From Bacteroidales bacterium (GTDB lineage Bacteria > Bacteroidota > Bacteroidia > Bacteroidales > Dysgonomonadaceae), in contig DUUR01000130.1 of the NCBI GenBank assembly GCA_012841425.1, forward strand, positions 1-6,841: 6,841 nucleotides of DNA, written 5' to 3'. The position numbers and the translations under genes were made by a program. Below the pieces are notes generated by a model, which was given only the letters and a program-made list of their open reading frames with translations, had not been told where the DNA came from and made no database searches. Of the stretch, positions 1 to 5,802 are shown piece after piece; within the stretch, counting starts at the first letter, position 1; each line of letters begins with the position of its first letter.

Positions 1-457
1 CAATATTTCCTCCAAATGCAGGACGAATTTGGTAGAGTAAGTTTTTATAAACCTGCCCAGTTCTCTTTATTTCATGGTCTCCAATTTCTAAAGAGGTGCA
101 ATCGGCTGTTAGCCCACTGCCTAAGGCCGAAGATACACGTGGACCTAGATCTCTTCCAATGATAGTTGCCCCGAGAAGGCATATTTCGGGCTTCTCTTTC
201 TTAAAGAGCTCAACCATTATTGAGGTGTGTGGCAATGTGGAGTATGGTGAAAGACGCTCATCTTTAAATATATGTAACACATCAACACCATAAGGAAATA
301 CCTGCTTGTCTACTCCATCTGTATTGGCACTAGCAGCTATTGCCTCTAATTTACATCCCAGTTGATTGGCAAGTGAGCGACCCTTGGTTAGTAGTTCAAG
401 ACTCACTTCTGCAACGTTGCCATCTTCTATCTCTAAATATACAAATAAGTTATTCAT
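1..457 (-). CDS. etfA: Electron transfer flavoprotein alpha subunit, partial (first 152 codons; C-terminus beyond left edge)
   Basis: This frame is open from the ATG at 457 to the window edge with no stop, so only the N-terminal domain is visible. The translation begins MNNLFVYLEIEDGNVAEVSL. It contains the segment GATIIGRDLGPRVSSALGSG followed by LTADCT, and ends at IRPAFGGNI; both blocks are hallmarks of EtfA/FixB proteins. The family is usually about 320-340 aa, so roughly half is missing, including the C-terminal FAD-binding domain. EtfA pairs with EtfB in the cytoplasm to carry electrons between acyl-CoA dehydrogenases and other redox partners. The start lies 35 nt after the etfB stop on the same strand, so the two are almost certainly one operon. 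The leader is A/T-rich without a Shine-Dalgarno sequence. An acyl-CoA dehydrogenase gene often follows in Bacteroidales, but it cannot be seen here. Confidence 0.93.
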   Translation of the reverse strand, partial: MNNLFVYLEIEDGNVAEVSLELLTKGRSLANQLGCKLEAIAASANTDGVDKQVFPYGVDVLHIFKDERLSPYSTLPHTSIMVELFKKEKPEICLLGATIIGRDLGPRVSSALGSGLTADCTSLEIGDHEIKRTGQVYKNLLYQIRPAFGGNI

Positions 458-492
458 CTTTTAAATTAAATAGGTATCAGTAAATTAATTTC

Positions 493-1365
493 TTAACCGA
501 TAGTGTGGTTTTCTATCAGCTCCTTCATAAGTGAATCTATTTCGATATCACTATCTGAGATATGTTTACTTTCTTTGGTCTGAAATACTACATTCTCTGT
601 TCTCTTAACTTTTGTTGGAGAGCCCGAGAGGCCACATTCTTTAGGGTCGGCACCTACATCAGCTACTCCCCATTCGGTAAGATTAAGGTAAGGTCTGCTA
701 CTATAAATATCAATATAGTCAATATTTTCCATCTGACGCTCGGTAATAGTTTTTGCATGTTTGTATTTCAGCAATAACTTAGCGTTGCGTGGTCGGCAAG
801 GACGTGCCGATCCGTTGACAGTTATCAAAGCAGGTAGGGGTGCTTCTACAACTTCAACACCATTCTCGAGACGACGCTTTACTCTTATTTTATCGTCACT
901 CACCACCTCAATATTCTCTGCATAAGTAATTTGAGGTATTCCCAACTTTTCTGCTACCTGTGGACCTACTTGAGCTGTATCTCCATCAATTGCCTGACGA
1001 CCGGATACTATTATATCAAATTTGCCAATCTTTTTGATTGCCATTGATAAAGCATATGATGTTGCTAGAGTATCGGCCCCTGCGAAGGCTCTATCAGTGA
1101 GAAGAACACCATCATCTGCACCACGAAACATTCCTTCGCGCAATATTTCGGCAGCTCGCCCTGGCCCCATTGTAAGCATGGTAATACGTGAACCTGGATA
1201 TTGTTCTTTTATACCAAGTGCCTGTTCAAGCGCACTAAGATCTTCTGGGTTAAAGATAGCAGGAAGTGCTGCCCTGTTTACCGTTCCATCGGCTTTCATT
1301 GCATTTTTCCCAACGTTTCGGGTATCGGGAACCTGCTTAGCCAACACAATAATGTTAAATGCCAT
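493..1365 (-). CDS. etfB: Electron transfer flavoprotein beta subunit, bifurcation-type motif
   Basis: This 290-aa protein is the beta subunit of the cytoplasmic electron transfer flavoprotein. The N-terminus (MAFNIIVLAKQVPDT) has the KQVPDT block seen at residues 10-15. The nucleotide-binding loop GRQAIDGDTAQVGP lies at 122-135, and the block VEAPLPALITVNG lies at 173-185, which matches the recognition-loop region that docks onto acyl-CoA dehydrogenases. The DGDTAQVGP form of the loop is, from family knowledge, typical of ETFs with a second FAD in EtfB (electron-bifurcating group) rather than the AMP-binding mitochondrial type; that assignment is inferred. The protein is somewhat longer than the usual 250-265 aa, with a C-terminal arm of about 45 residues, the region that normally wraps around EtfA. 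It is first in the etfBA operon. A -7 element (TATATTTG) lies about 40 nt upstream of the start. Confidence 0.95.
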   Translation of the reverse strand: MAFNIIVLAKQVPDTRNVGKNAMKADGTVNRAALPAIFNPEDLSALEQALGIKEQYPGSRITMLTMGPGRAAEILREGMFRGADDGVLLTDRAFAGADTLATSYALSMAIKKIGKFDIIVSGRQAIDGDTAQVGPQVAEKLGIPQITYAENIEVVSDDKIRVKRRLENGVEVVEAPLPALITVNGSARPCRPRNAKLLLKYKHAKTITERQMENIDYIDIYSSRPYLNLTEWGVADVGADPKECGLSGSPTKVKRTENVVFQTKESKHISDSDIEIDSLMKELIENHTIG

Positions 1366-1405
1366 GTTTAAGTTTGTTTCTGTTATAAATTTTAGAAGTA
1401 AAACA

Positions 1406-1413
1406 CAAATATA
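1406..1413 (-). promoter_or_regulatory. Putative -7 promoter element for etfBA
   Basis: Read on the minus strand this is TATATTTG, a perfect match to the Bacteroidetes TAnnTTTG element. It would place the transcript start near 1399 and give etfB a leader of about 34 nt. A -33 TTG is poorly placed: the nearest is at 1430-1432, with a 16-nt spacer where 19-21 is usual. An 8-bp palindrome, GTTTAAAC (1423-1430), lies just upstream of the element. Confidence 0.5.
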
Positions 1414-1446
1414 TCAAAAAACGTTTAAACAACGGGTTGAAATGAA

Positions 1447-1470
1447 AACATTTAACGATACATAAATGTT
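1447..1470. repeat. Perfect 8-bp inverted repeat in the etfB/lipoprotein divergent region
   Basis: The arms AACATTTA (1447-1454) and TAAATGTT (1463-1470) are exact reverse complements separated by 8 nt. The dyad is centred between the two divergent promoters, upstream of both -7 elements, and no poly-T tract follows it directly, so it resembles a protein-binding site more than a terminator. AT-rich dyads can arise by chance, so the operator role is only a suggestion. Confidence 0.35.
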
Positions 1471-1545
1471 AATTAGATAGAGGAAATTATGTACAAAAAA
1501 ATATTATTATCAAATAATTTTAGGTGAATATTGATTACAGGATAC

Positions 1546-1553
1546 TATCTTTG
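1546..1553 (+). promoter_or_regulatory. Putative -7 promoter element for the lipoprotein gene
   Basis: TATCTTTG matches the Bacteroidetes TAnnTTTG consensus. The start of transcription would fall near 1558-1562, leaving a short A/T-rich leader of about 15 nt before the ATG at 1575. No clear -33 TTG is present at the expected distance. The element overlaps a 10-bp palindrome, TTTGTACAAA (1550-1559). Confidence 0.5.
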
Positions 1554-1574
1554 TACAAATTAATTACAAAATCT

Positions 1575-2627
1575 ATGTATAAAACTCACCCCTTTATTAT
1601 TGCTTTAACTTCTATATTGATTCTGAGCAGTTGCTCTGGAATTAAATATCTAACTGTAGAAACTCGTGAACCCGCTCAGGTTACACTTCCTCATAATGTT
1701 TTGAGAGTGGTAGTTGTTAATAATGTAGTTGAACAGCCCGCTGATATTGGTCATAATTTAATGAGCATAGGCAGCTCAACTTCTAATAGAGTTGAAGCAT
1801 CGTCAGATAGTGTTGCTATATTTTATACCGAAGCTTTAGCACAGTTTCTTAATGATGAGAATTATTTTCAAAGAGTGAGCTTTTATAACGATCCTATCAG
1901 GAATGATGAAGATTTTTTTCAAGAAAGGTTGCTAGACCCTGTGAGAATGAACGAAATAAGAAAAGAGACTGGTGCTGATGCAATTATTTCACTTGATAGG
2001 CTGATTGCTGAGACTATAAAAAAAGAACATTTCAAGCAACAGGGATATACTTATAGTGAACTTACGGGCAAGATTAATTCAACTATTAGAGTGTACCTAC
2101 CAACAATGGAAGGTAAGATACCACGTGTATTATTTACTGATAGTTTGCACTGGGTAGGTTTTGATATTCAAGATGGTAGAGCATATTCACACGAAATGCT
2201 TCCTTCACGTGAAGAGGCGATGAAAAGTTTGGCAGTTAAGGCAGCAGAGAAGATGACGTATGTTTTTGCACCTCATTGGGAGAGGCAAGATAGGTGGTAT
2301 TATACATCGGCTTCGAAACTTATGCGTGAAGGGGAAACCTTTGTTAAAGGTGCAGAATGGCTGAAAGCAATTGAAAAGTGGGAAGAATATTTTAATCATT
2401 CATCAAACAGGAATAAAGTAAATAAAGCAAAAGCAGCAAATAATATAGCACTGGCGTATGAGATGCTTGGTGATATGACAGAAGCTTATAAATGGGCAAC
2501 AGAGGCTAACAATCTTTTTGTTGAGTCAACTGCTCCCAATTCACTGGAAAGAAGGAGATCATTATTGTATAAGAATGAAATTGAAAGGCGCAATAACACG
2601 TTGAACAGCATAAATATGCAAGAATAA
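1575..2627 (+). CDS. Bacteroidetes lipoprotein of unknown function with TPR-like C-terminus
   Basis: A 350-aa protein when started at the ATG at 1575. It begins with a lipoprotein signal peptide (Lys3, a hydrophobic stretch at about 6-17) and a lipobox LSSC whose cysteine is residue 20, so it should be lipidated and envelope-anchored. The residues after the cysteine (SGIKYLTVE) do not resemble the acidic Bacteroides surface-export signal, so a periplasm-facing position is the simpler guess. The middle of the protein has alternating hydrophobic stretches such as LRVVVVNNVV and a GADAIISLD segment. Residues about 243-316 are helical and resemble tetratricopeptide repeats (LKAIEKWEEYF, NNIALAYEMLGDMTEAYKWA). 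The pattern recalls the DUF6340 family of Bacteroidetes lipoproteins, but this is from memory and needs a profile search. A longer reading frame opens at a GTG at 1524; it is rejected because it would put extra residues before the signal peptide and would contain the probable promoter. Confidence 0.85.
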   Translation: MYKTHPFIIALTSILILSSCSGIKYLTVETREPAQVTLPHNVLRVVVVNNVVEQPADIGHNLMSIGSSTSNRVEASSDSVAIFYTEALAQFLNDENYFQRVSFYNDPIRNDEDFFQERLLDPVRMNEIRKETGADAIISLDRLIAETIKKEHFKQQGYTYSELTGKINSTIRVYLPTMEGKIPRVLFTDSLHWVGFDIQDGRAYSHEMLPSREEAMKSLAVKAAEKMTYVFAPHWERQDRWYYTSASKLMREGETFVKGAEWLKAIEKWEEYFNHSSNRNKVNKAKAANNIALAYEMLGDMTEAYKWATEANNLFVESTAPNSLERRRSLLYKNEIERRNNTLNSINMQE

Positions 2628-2658
2628 CTGATATTGATGCAAAAAAACTACGAATACA

Positions 2659-2690
2659 TTGACTCTATTTAGAAAATTTCATTACCTTTG
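2659..2690 (+). promoter_or_regulatory. Putative rho promoter
   Basis: A TTG at 2659-2661 is followed after 21 nt by TACCTTTG at 2683-2690. This is the best Bacteroidetes-type promoter in the window, with both the -33 and -7 elements at proper spacing. The start of transcription would be near 2696, giving rho an untranslated leader of roughly 170 nt. It lies in the 242-bp gap after the lipoprotein gene, in which I found no convincing terminator, so some read-through from upstream is possible. Confidence 0.65.
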
Positions 2691-2703
2691 CAAAAGAATC
2701 TTC

Positions 2704-2739
2704 AACAGTAAATTTACTCATATTACTGTTAATTTTTTT
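2704..2739 (+). promoter_or_regulatory. Terminator-like hairpin at the start of the rho leader
   Basis: AACAGTAA (2704-2711) and TTACTGTT (2723-2730) are exact 8-bp complementary arms around an 11-nt loop, followed by AA and seven T (2733-2739). The hairpin begins about 8 nt after the predicted transcript start. The layout resembles an intrinsic terminator or attenuator, but the stem has only two G-C pairs and is separated from the T tract by two bases, so it may be weak. The left arm also overlaps a 12-bp palindrome, AGTAAATTTACT (2707-2718), which allows an alternative fold. The rest of the leader to 2869 is AT-rich and shows no recognised riboswitch. Confidence 0.35.
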
Positions 2740-2869
2740 CAAATTCATTCGAAACTCAATTATTTCTCTGCTTTTAAATATTATGGAATAAATACCTCCG
2801 TAAATATAACAGAGTATAATTCGAATATTTCAAATTACAATTACCATAAACGAATTTCAATATATCTAG

Positions 2870-4768
2870 ATGGCTTATAACATTATTGAGCTTAATGAAA
2901 AGCTTACAACAGAATTGCGTGTCCTCGCCAAAGAGATGGGTATTAGACGCCCCGATGCATACAAGAAAGAAGAACTAATTTATAAAATTCTTGACGAACA
3001 AGCGATTGTTGAAACAAAAAAATTGACTTCCGATGGAGGTTCCAGGCAAAACAATAAAAACCCTAAATACAGGGACAATAAGCCTGTAGCAAAAAAAACG
3101 GCTACTAAAAAGGTCGAAACTCAAGCACCTCAGGCAGCCTCTGTCAAGAATGAAAAAAAGGTTGTTGATATAACTCCACAGGAGTTAAAAAAACAATCAG
3201 CAAAAAACAAGGAAGTTAAACCTGTTCAAGAAAAAGCACCTGAGGTAAAAGTTCAGGAGGTAAAAGCTCCGGTAGTAAAAGTTGTAGAAAAAAAATCAGA
3301 TGCAACACCTCAACCAGCTGACAACCAACCTAAATCTGAAAACACAAAAGAAAACAAACCAATACAATTGGTATTCAGATCTTCTAAACATAGAAAAGAG
3401 GATAAAAAAAATACACCTCCATCAGTCACACTTCCTCCGGTAGTGGCTGAAGACTCACAGGTTGAAGTGGTGGAGAAAGCTAAAACTACAGCTCCAGTTG
3501 CTGGAGAAAAGGTTTCAATTCTTGACTTAGTAACACCTTCTCCAATACAGCAAAAACCACAGCCGCAACAGAACAAACAACATGCTCCAGCACCGGCACC
3601 AGCTCAAAAACAAAAAGAAAAGGAAAAAGAGAAAGACCCCGTTTATGATTTTGATGGTATATTAGAAGCATCGGGGGTTCTTGAAATAATGTCGGATGGA
3701 TATGGATTTCTTCGATCTTCAGACTACAATTACATGTCGTCACCAGATGATATATATGTGTCGCAATCACAGATAAGGCTGTTTGGACTTAAAACTGGTG
3801 ATGTTGTAGAAGGACCTATTCGCCCTCCTAAAGAGGGAGAAAAATTCTTTCCTTTGGTTAAGGTTGATCGTTTAAATGGCCGTAACCCTGATGCGGTGAG
3901 AGATCGTGTGCCGTTTGACCACCTCAAGCCTTTATTCCCTGATGAGAAGTTTAACCTTACTAAAGGACATAACGACAACCTATCATGCAGAGTAGTTGAT
4001 ATGTTTACACCTATTGGCAAAGGGCAGCGAGGGTTAATTGTAGCACAACCTAAAACTGGTAAAACGGTATTGCTAAAAGATATTGCTAATGCAATTGCAG
4101 ACAACCACCCTGAGGTGTATATGATTATACTTCTGATTGACGAAAGACCAGAAGAGGTAACAGATATGGAAAGAAGCGTTAATGCTGAAGTAATTGCTTC
4201 AACATTTGACGAGCCAGCCGATCATCACGTGAAAATTGCAGAGATTGTATTGAATAAAGCTCGCCGACTAGTAGAGTGTGGTCATGATGTTGTAATTTTG
4301 CTTGACTCAATAACAAGACTTGCACGAGCTTACAATACTGTACAACCTGCCTCAGGAAAAGTGCTCTCGGGTGGTGTAGATGCCAACGCTTTACATAAGC
4401 CAAAACGCTTTTTTGGTGCTGCACGTAATATTGAAAATGGTGGTTCTCTTACAATAATTGCAACTGCTCTTACCGATACTGGTTCGAAAATGGATGATGT
4501 TATTTTTGAAGAGTTCAAGGGTACAGGTAATATGGAGCTTCAGCTTGATAGAAAACTTTCTAATAAGCGTATATTCCCATCTGTAGATATTATTGCTTCA
4601 AGTACTCGTCGCGACGATCTACTGCTTAATGCTGAATCATTAAATCGTATGTGGGTACTACGCAATTTCTTAAGTGATATGAACTCTGTAGAAGCTATGG
4701 AATTTTTATTACAACGTTTGAGAAGAACTAAGAGTAATGAAGAGTTTCTGATCTCGATGAACGATTAG
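2870..4768 (+). CDS. rho: Transcription termination factor Rho with long disordered insertion
   Basis: A 632-aa hexameric RNA-dependent ATPase/translocase that ends transcription at Rho-dependent sites. Residues about 5-45 form the Rho_N helical domain. Residues about 48-258 are a low-complexity region rich in Lys, Pro, Gln, Glu, Val and Ala, absent from E. coli Rho (419 aa). The cold-shock RNA-binding domain follows at about 262-335 with the RNP1 motif DGYGFLR (276-282). The ATPase core has Walker A AQPKTGKT (392-399), the DERPEEVT motif (424-431), Walker [17 protein letters not shown] (474-489), the Q-loop region [20 protein letters not shown] (501-520) and GTGNMEL (551-557). The residues expected for ATP hydrolysis and bicyclomycin binding appear conserved, so it should be active. 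The ATG at 2870 has no Shine-Dalgarno sequence, and MAYNIIELN is a typical Bacteroidetes Rho N-terminus. It appears to be transcribed alone, from its own promoter to a strong terminator at 4798-4828. Confidence 0.98.
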   Translation: MAYNIIELNEKLTTELRVLAKEMGIRRPDAYKKEELIYKILDEQAIVETKKLTSDGGSRQNNKNPKYRDNKPVAKKTATKKVETQAPQAASVKNEKKVVDITPQELKKQSAKNKEVKPVQEKAPEVKVQEVKAPVVKVVEKKSDATPQPADNQPKSENTKENKPIQLVFRSSKHRKEDKKNTPPSVTLPPVVAEDSQVEVVEKAKTTAPVAGEKVSILDLVTPSPIQQKPQPQQNKQHAPAPAPAQKQKEKEKEKDPVYDFDGILEASGVLEIMSDGYGFLRSSDYNYMSSPDDIYVSQSQIRLFGLKTGDVVEGPIRPPKEGEKFFPLVKVDRLNGRNPDAVRDRVPFDHLKPLFPDEKFNLTKGHNDNLSCRVVDMFTPIGKGQRGLIVAQPKTGKTVLLKDIANAIADNHPEVYMIILLIDERPEEVTDMERSVNAEVIASTFDEPADHHVKIAEIVLNKARRLVECGHDVVILLDSITRLARAYNTVQPASGKVLSGGVDANALHKPKRFFGAARNIENGGSLTIIATALTDTGSKMDDVIFEEFKGTGNMELQLDRKLSNKRIFPSVDIIASSTRRDDLLLNAESLNRMWVLRNFLSDMNSVEAMEFLLQRLRRTKSNEEFLISMND

Positions 4769-4797
4769 AACTATTCGCATGAAATAAATAGTATATG

Positions 4798-4828
4798 AAA
4801 ATGAGGGATTAATTCTCTCATTTTTTTT
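4798..4828 (+). terminator. Intrinsic terminator of rho
   Basis: AATGAGGGA (4800-4808) pairs with TCTCTCATT (4814-4822) in a 9-bp stem with one G-U pair and a 5-nt loop. The stem can be extended by two A-T pairs, and the T run reaches 4828. It begins about 30 nt after the rho stop codon. Confidence 0.85.
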
Positions 4829-5029
4829 ATATGCTACTTGCTAGGAACTGCTTCTGTTTTCTCTCAAACCTACTATTTGTCATACACATATACTGATAGG
4901 TTTATACCTATATTTACTCTTCCATTCTTATCGTTATGCTTGGGTGTATACATCTACTTTTAGGTGTATAACTATACTGTGATGTACTACTTGTTTATTA
5001 TCTAAACAGTGTGAATCTTTTTACAACAC
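4829..5029. other. Non-coding gap between two convergent terminators
   Basis: About 200 bp of AT-rich DNA lie between the rho terminator and the terminator of the barrel gene. I see no credible coding frame, tRNA or recognised RNA. It contains a 6-bp inverted repeat with a 4-nt loop (ATAGGT/ACCTAT, 4896-4911) and a short direct repeat, described separately. A minus-strand TAGGTTTG at 4865-4872 matches a -7 element but has no -33 partner and no gene ahead of it. Confidence 0.6.
4943..4970. repeat. Short direct repeat GGTGTATA, 20-bp period
   Basis: GGTGTATA occurs at 4943-4950 and again at 4963-4970. A reverse-complementary ATACAC lies upstream at about 4882. The period of about two helical turns could suit a protein-binding site, but there is no promoter next to it, so the significance is doubtful. 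Confidence 0.3.
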
Positions 5030-5062
5030 AAAAAAATGCCCCATATGTAAACATACAGGGCA
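5030..5062 (-). terminator. Intrinsic terminator of the outer-membrane barrel gene
   Basis: On the minus strand TGCCCTGTATGT pairs with ACATATGGGGCA over 12 positions, with two G-U pairs and a 2-nt gap at the apex (in practice a 4-nt loop). It is followed by seven T (plus-strand A at 5030-5036). It starts about 25 nt after the stop codon at 5088. It is a strong, unidirectional terminator facing the rho terminator. Confidence 0.88.
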
Positions 5063-5087
5063 AAATATTATAAACAAATATCTATTT

Positions 5088-5711
5088 CTAGAATCTATAT
5101 CCTACAGAAAGGTAAGCATTTTGATTTTTGATATCTCCATTACTTGATTCTGCAATATTAACAAGACCCATATCCCAACCTAAGTCGAGTAAAAGTGGAC
5201 CAAATTCAGCGCCAACACCTAGACCTAGTCCGGCATCAAATCTTTTAAGAAAACCATCATCGCCAAACACATCACCTTCAGTTTCTGCACCAATACCTCC
5301 TACAGAACCACTAAGTTTTGATTTTCCACCAATTCCGTATGCGGCATAAGGACCGGCATGTAATACTACACGAGTTCCTGGGGATACATCAATTTTATAA
5401 GCATAGTGTACAGGTATTTGCAAGTACATTGGATTAACAGTTAATTCACCTGAAGCATCACCAAATGATGAGGTATAACTTGCACCTTTTGTTGTGAAGT
5501 ACAATCCTGTTTGAATAGCTGAATTGTACGCAAAATCATAATCGGCAGCTAATCCAATATGGAAACCGATTTTAACGTTTTTATCATCAAGTTCATCTCC
5601 ATAAAAGTTAGACATATTAACTCCACCTTTGATACCTAAATTCATCTGTGCACTTACTGCTGTTACCATTGCAAGCATAGCAACAACTAGCATAAATCTC
5701 ATTTTTTTCAT
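5088..5711 (-). CDS. Outer-membrane beta-barrel protein, PorT-type porin family
   Basis: A 207-aa secreted protein. A signal peptide with MKKMR and a hydrophobic core ends at AVSA, with cleavage predicted before Gln22, leaving about 186 mature residues. The mature start MNLGIKGGVNMSNF, the block YLQIPVHYAY (96-105), GPYAAYGIGG (120-129), the glycine-rich strand DAGLGLGVGAEFG (159-171), and the final YLSVGYRF ending in Phe are typical of the Bacteroidetes outer membrane beta-barrel domain (PF13568-like). Alternating polar and hydrophobic residues suggest a small barrel of about eight strands inserted by the BAM complex. Its specific role is unknown; proteins of this group are often annotated simply as porin family or PorT family. 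It lies 91 bp after the M16 peptidase gene on the same strand, and its own terminator follows. Confidence 0.88.
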   Translation of the reverse strand: MKKMRFMLVVAMLAMVTAVSAQMNLGIKGGVNMSNFYGDELDDKNVKIGFHIGLAADYDFAYNSAIQTGLYFTTKGASYTSSFGDASGELTVNPMYLQIPVHYAYKIDVSPGTRVVLHAGPYAAYGIGGKSKLSGSVGGIGAETEGDVFGDDGFLKRFDAGLGLGVGAEFGPLLLDLGWDMGLVNIAESSNGDIKNQNAYLSVGYRF

Positions 5712-5742
5712 AATTAATCTTTTTAGTTAAGTTTGTTATCAG

Positions 5743-5771
5743 TTCTGAAGAGGTTTTATCTTCAAAACGTA
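5743..5771 (-). promoter_or_regulatory. Putative promoter with overlapping dyad upstream of the barrel gene
   Basis: On the minus strand TACGTTTT (plus 5764-5771) matches seven of eight positions of the TAnnTTTG -7 element; no good -33 was found. It would give a leader of about 45 nt. It overlaps an inverted repeat: TTCTGAAGA (5743-5751) pairs with TCTTCAAAA (5759-5767) over nine positions with one G-U, and its inner TGAAGA/TCTTCA part is perfect. No T tract follows, so it is not an intrinsic terminator for the upstream gene. An operator or a leader hairpin are both possible. Confidence 0.35.
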
Positions 5772-5802
5772 TATAAAACGCCCGTAACGGTTTTTTGTTC
5801 GA

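Noticed and set aside
96..293. 65-codon plus-strand frame at the left edge
   Set aside because: It is antisense to the clearly recognisable etfA frame.
1022..1465. 147-codon plus-strand frame opposite etfB
   Set aside because: It lies antisense to the well-supported etfB, has no family features, and runs through the etfB promoter region.
2659..2880. 73-codon plus-strand frame overlapping the start of rho
   Set aside because: It begins inside the -33 element of the rho promoter, so the predicted transcript would not contain its start. Its composition is that of translated AT-rich leader DNA, and it overlaps the rho start.
3310..4518. Several minus-strand frames (62-124 codons) opposite rho
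   Set aside because: They are antisense shadows of the strongly conserved rho coding sequence and resemble no known family.
4865..4872. Minus-strand TAGGTTTG as a promoter for an antisense or small RNA
   Set aside because: There is no -33 TTG at a suitable distance and no gene ahead; it would transcribe into the 3' end of rho. A chance match is more likely.
5772..5802. Possible intrinsic terminator after the M16 gene (minus-strand CCG-TTA-CGG with flanking A and T runs)
   Set aside because: The perfect stem is only 3 bp and a 3-nt bulge interrupts the flanking A/T pairing, so it is too weak to call.
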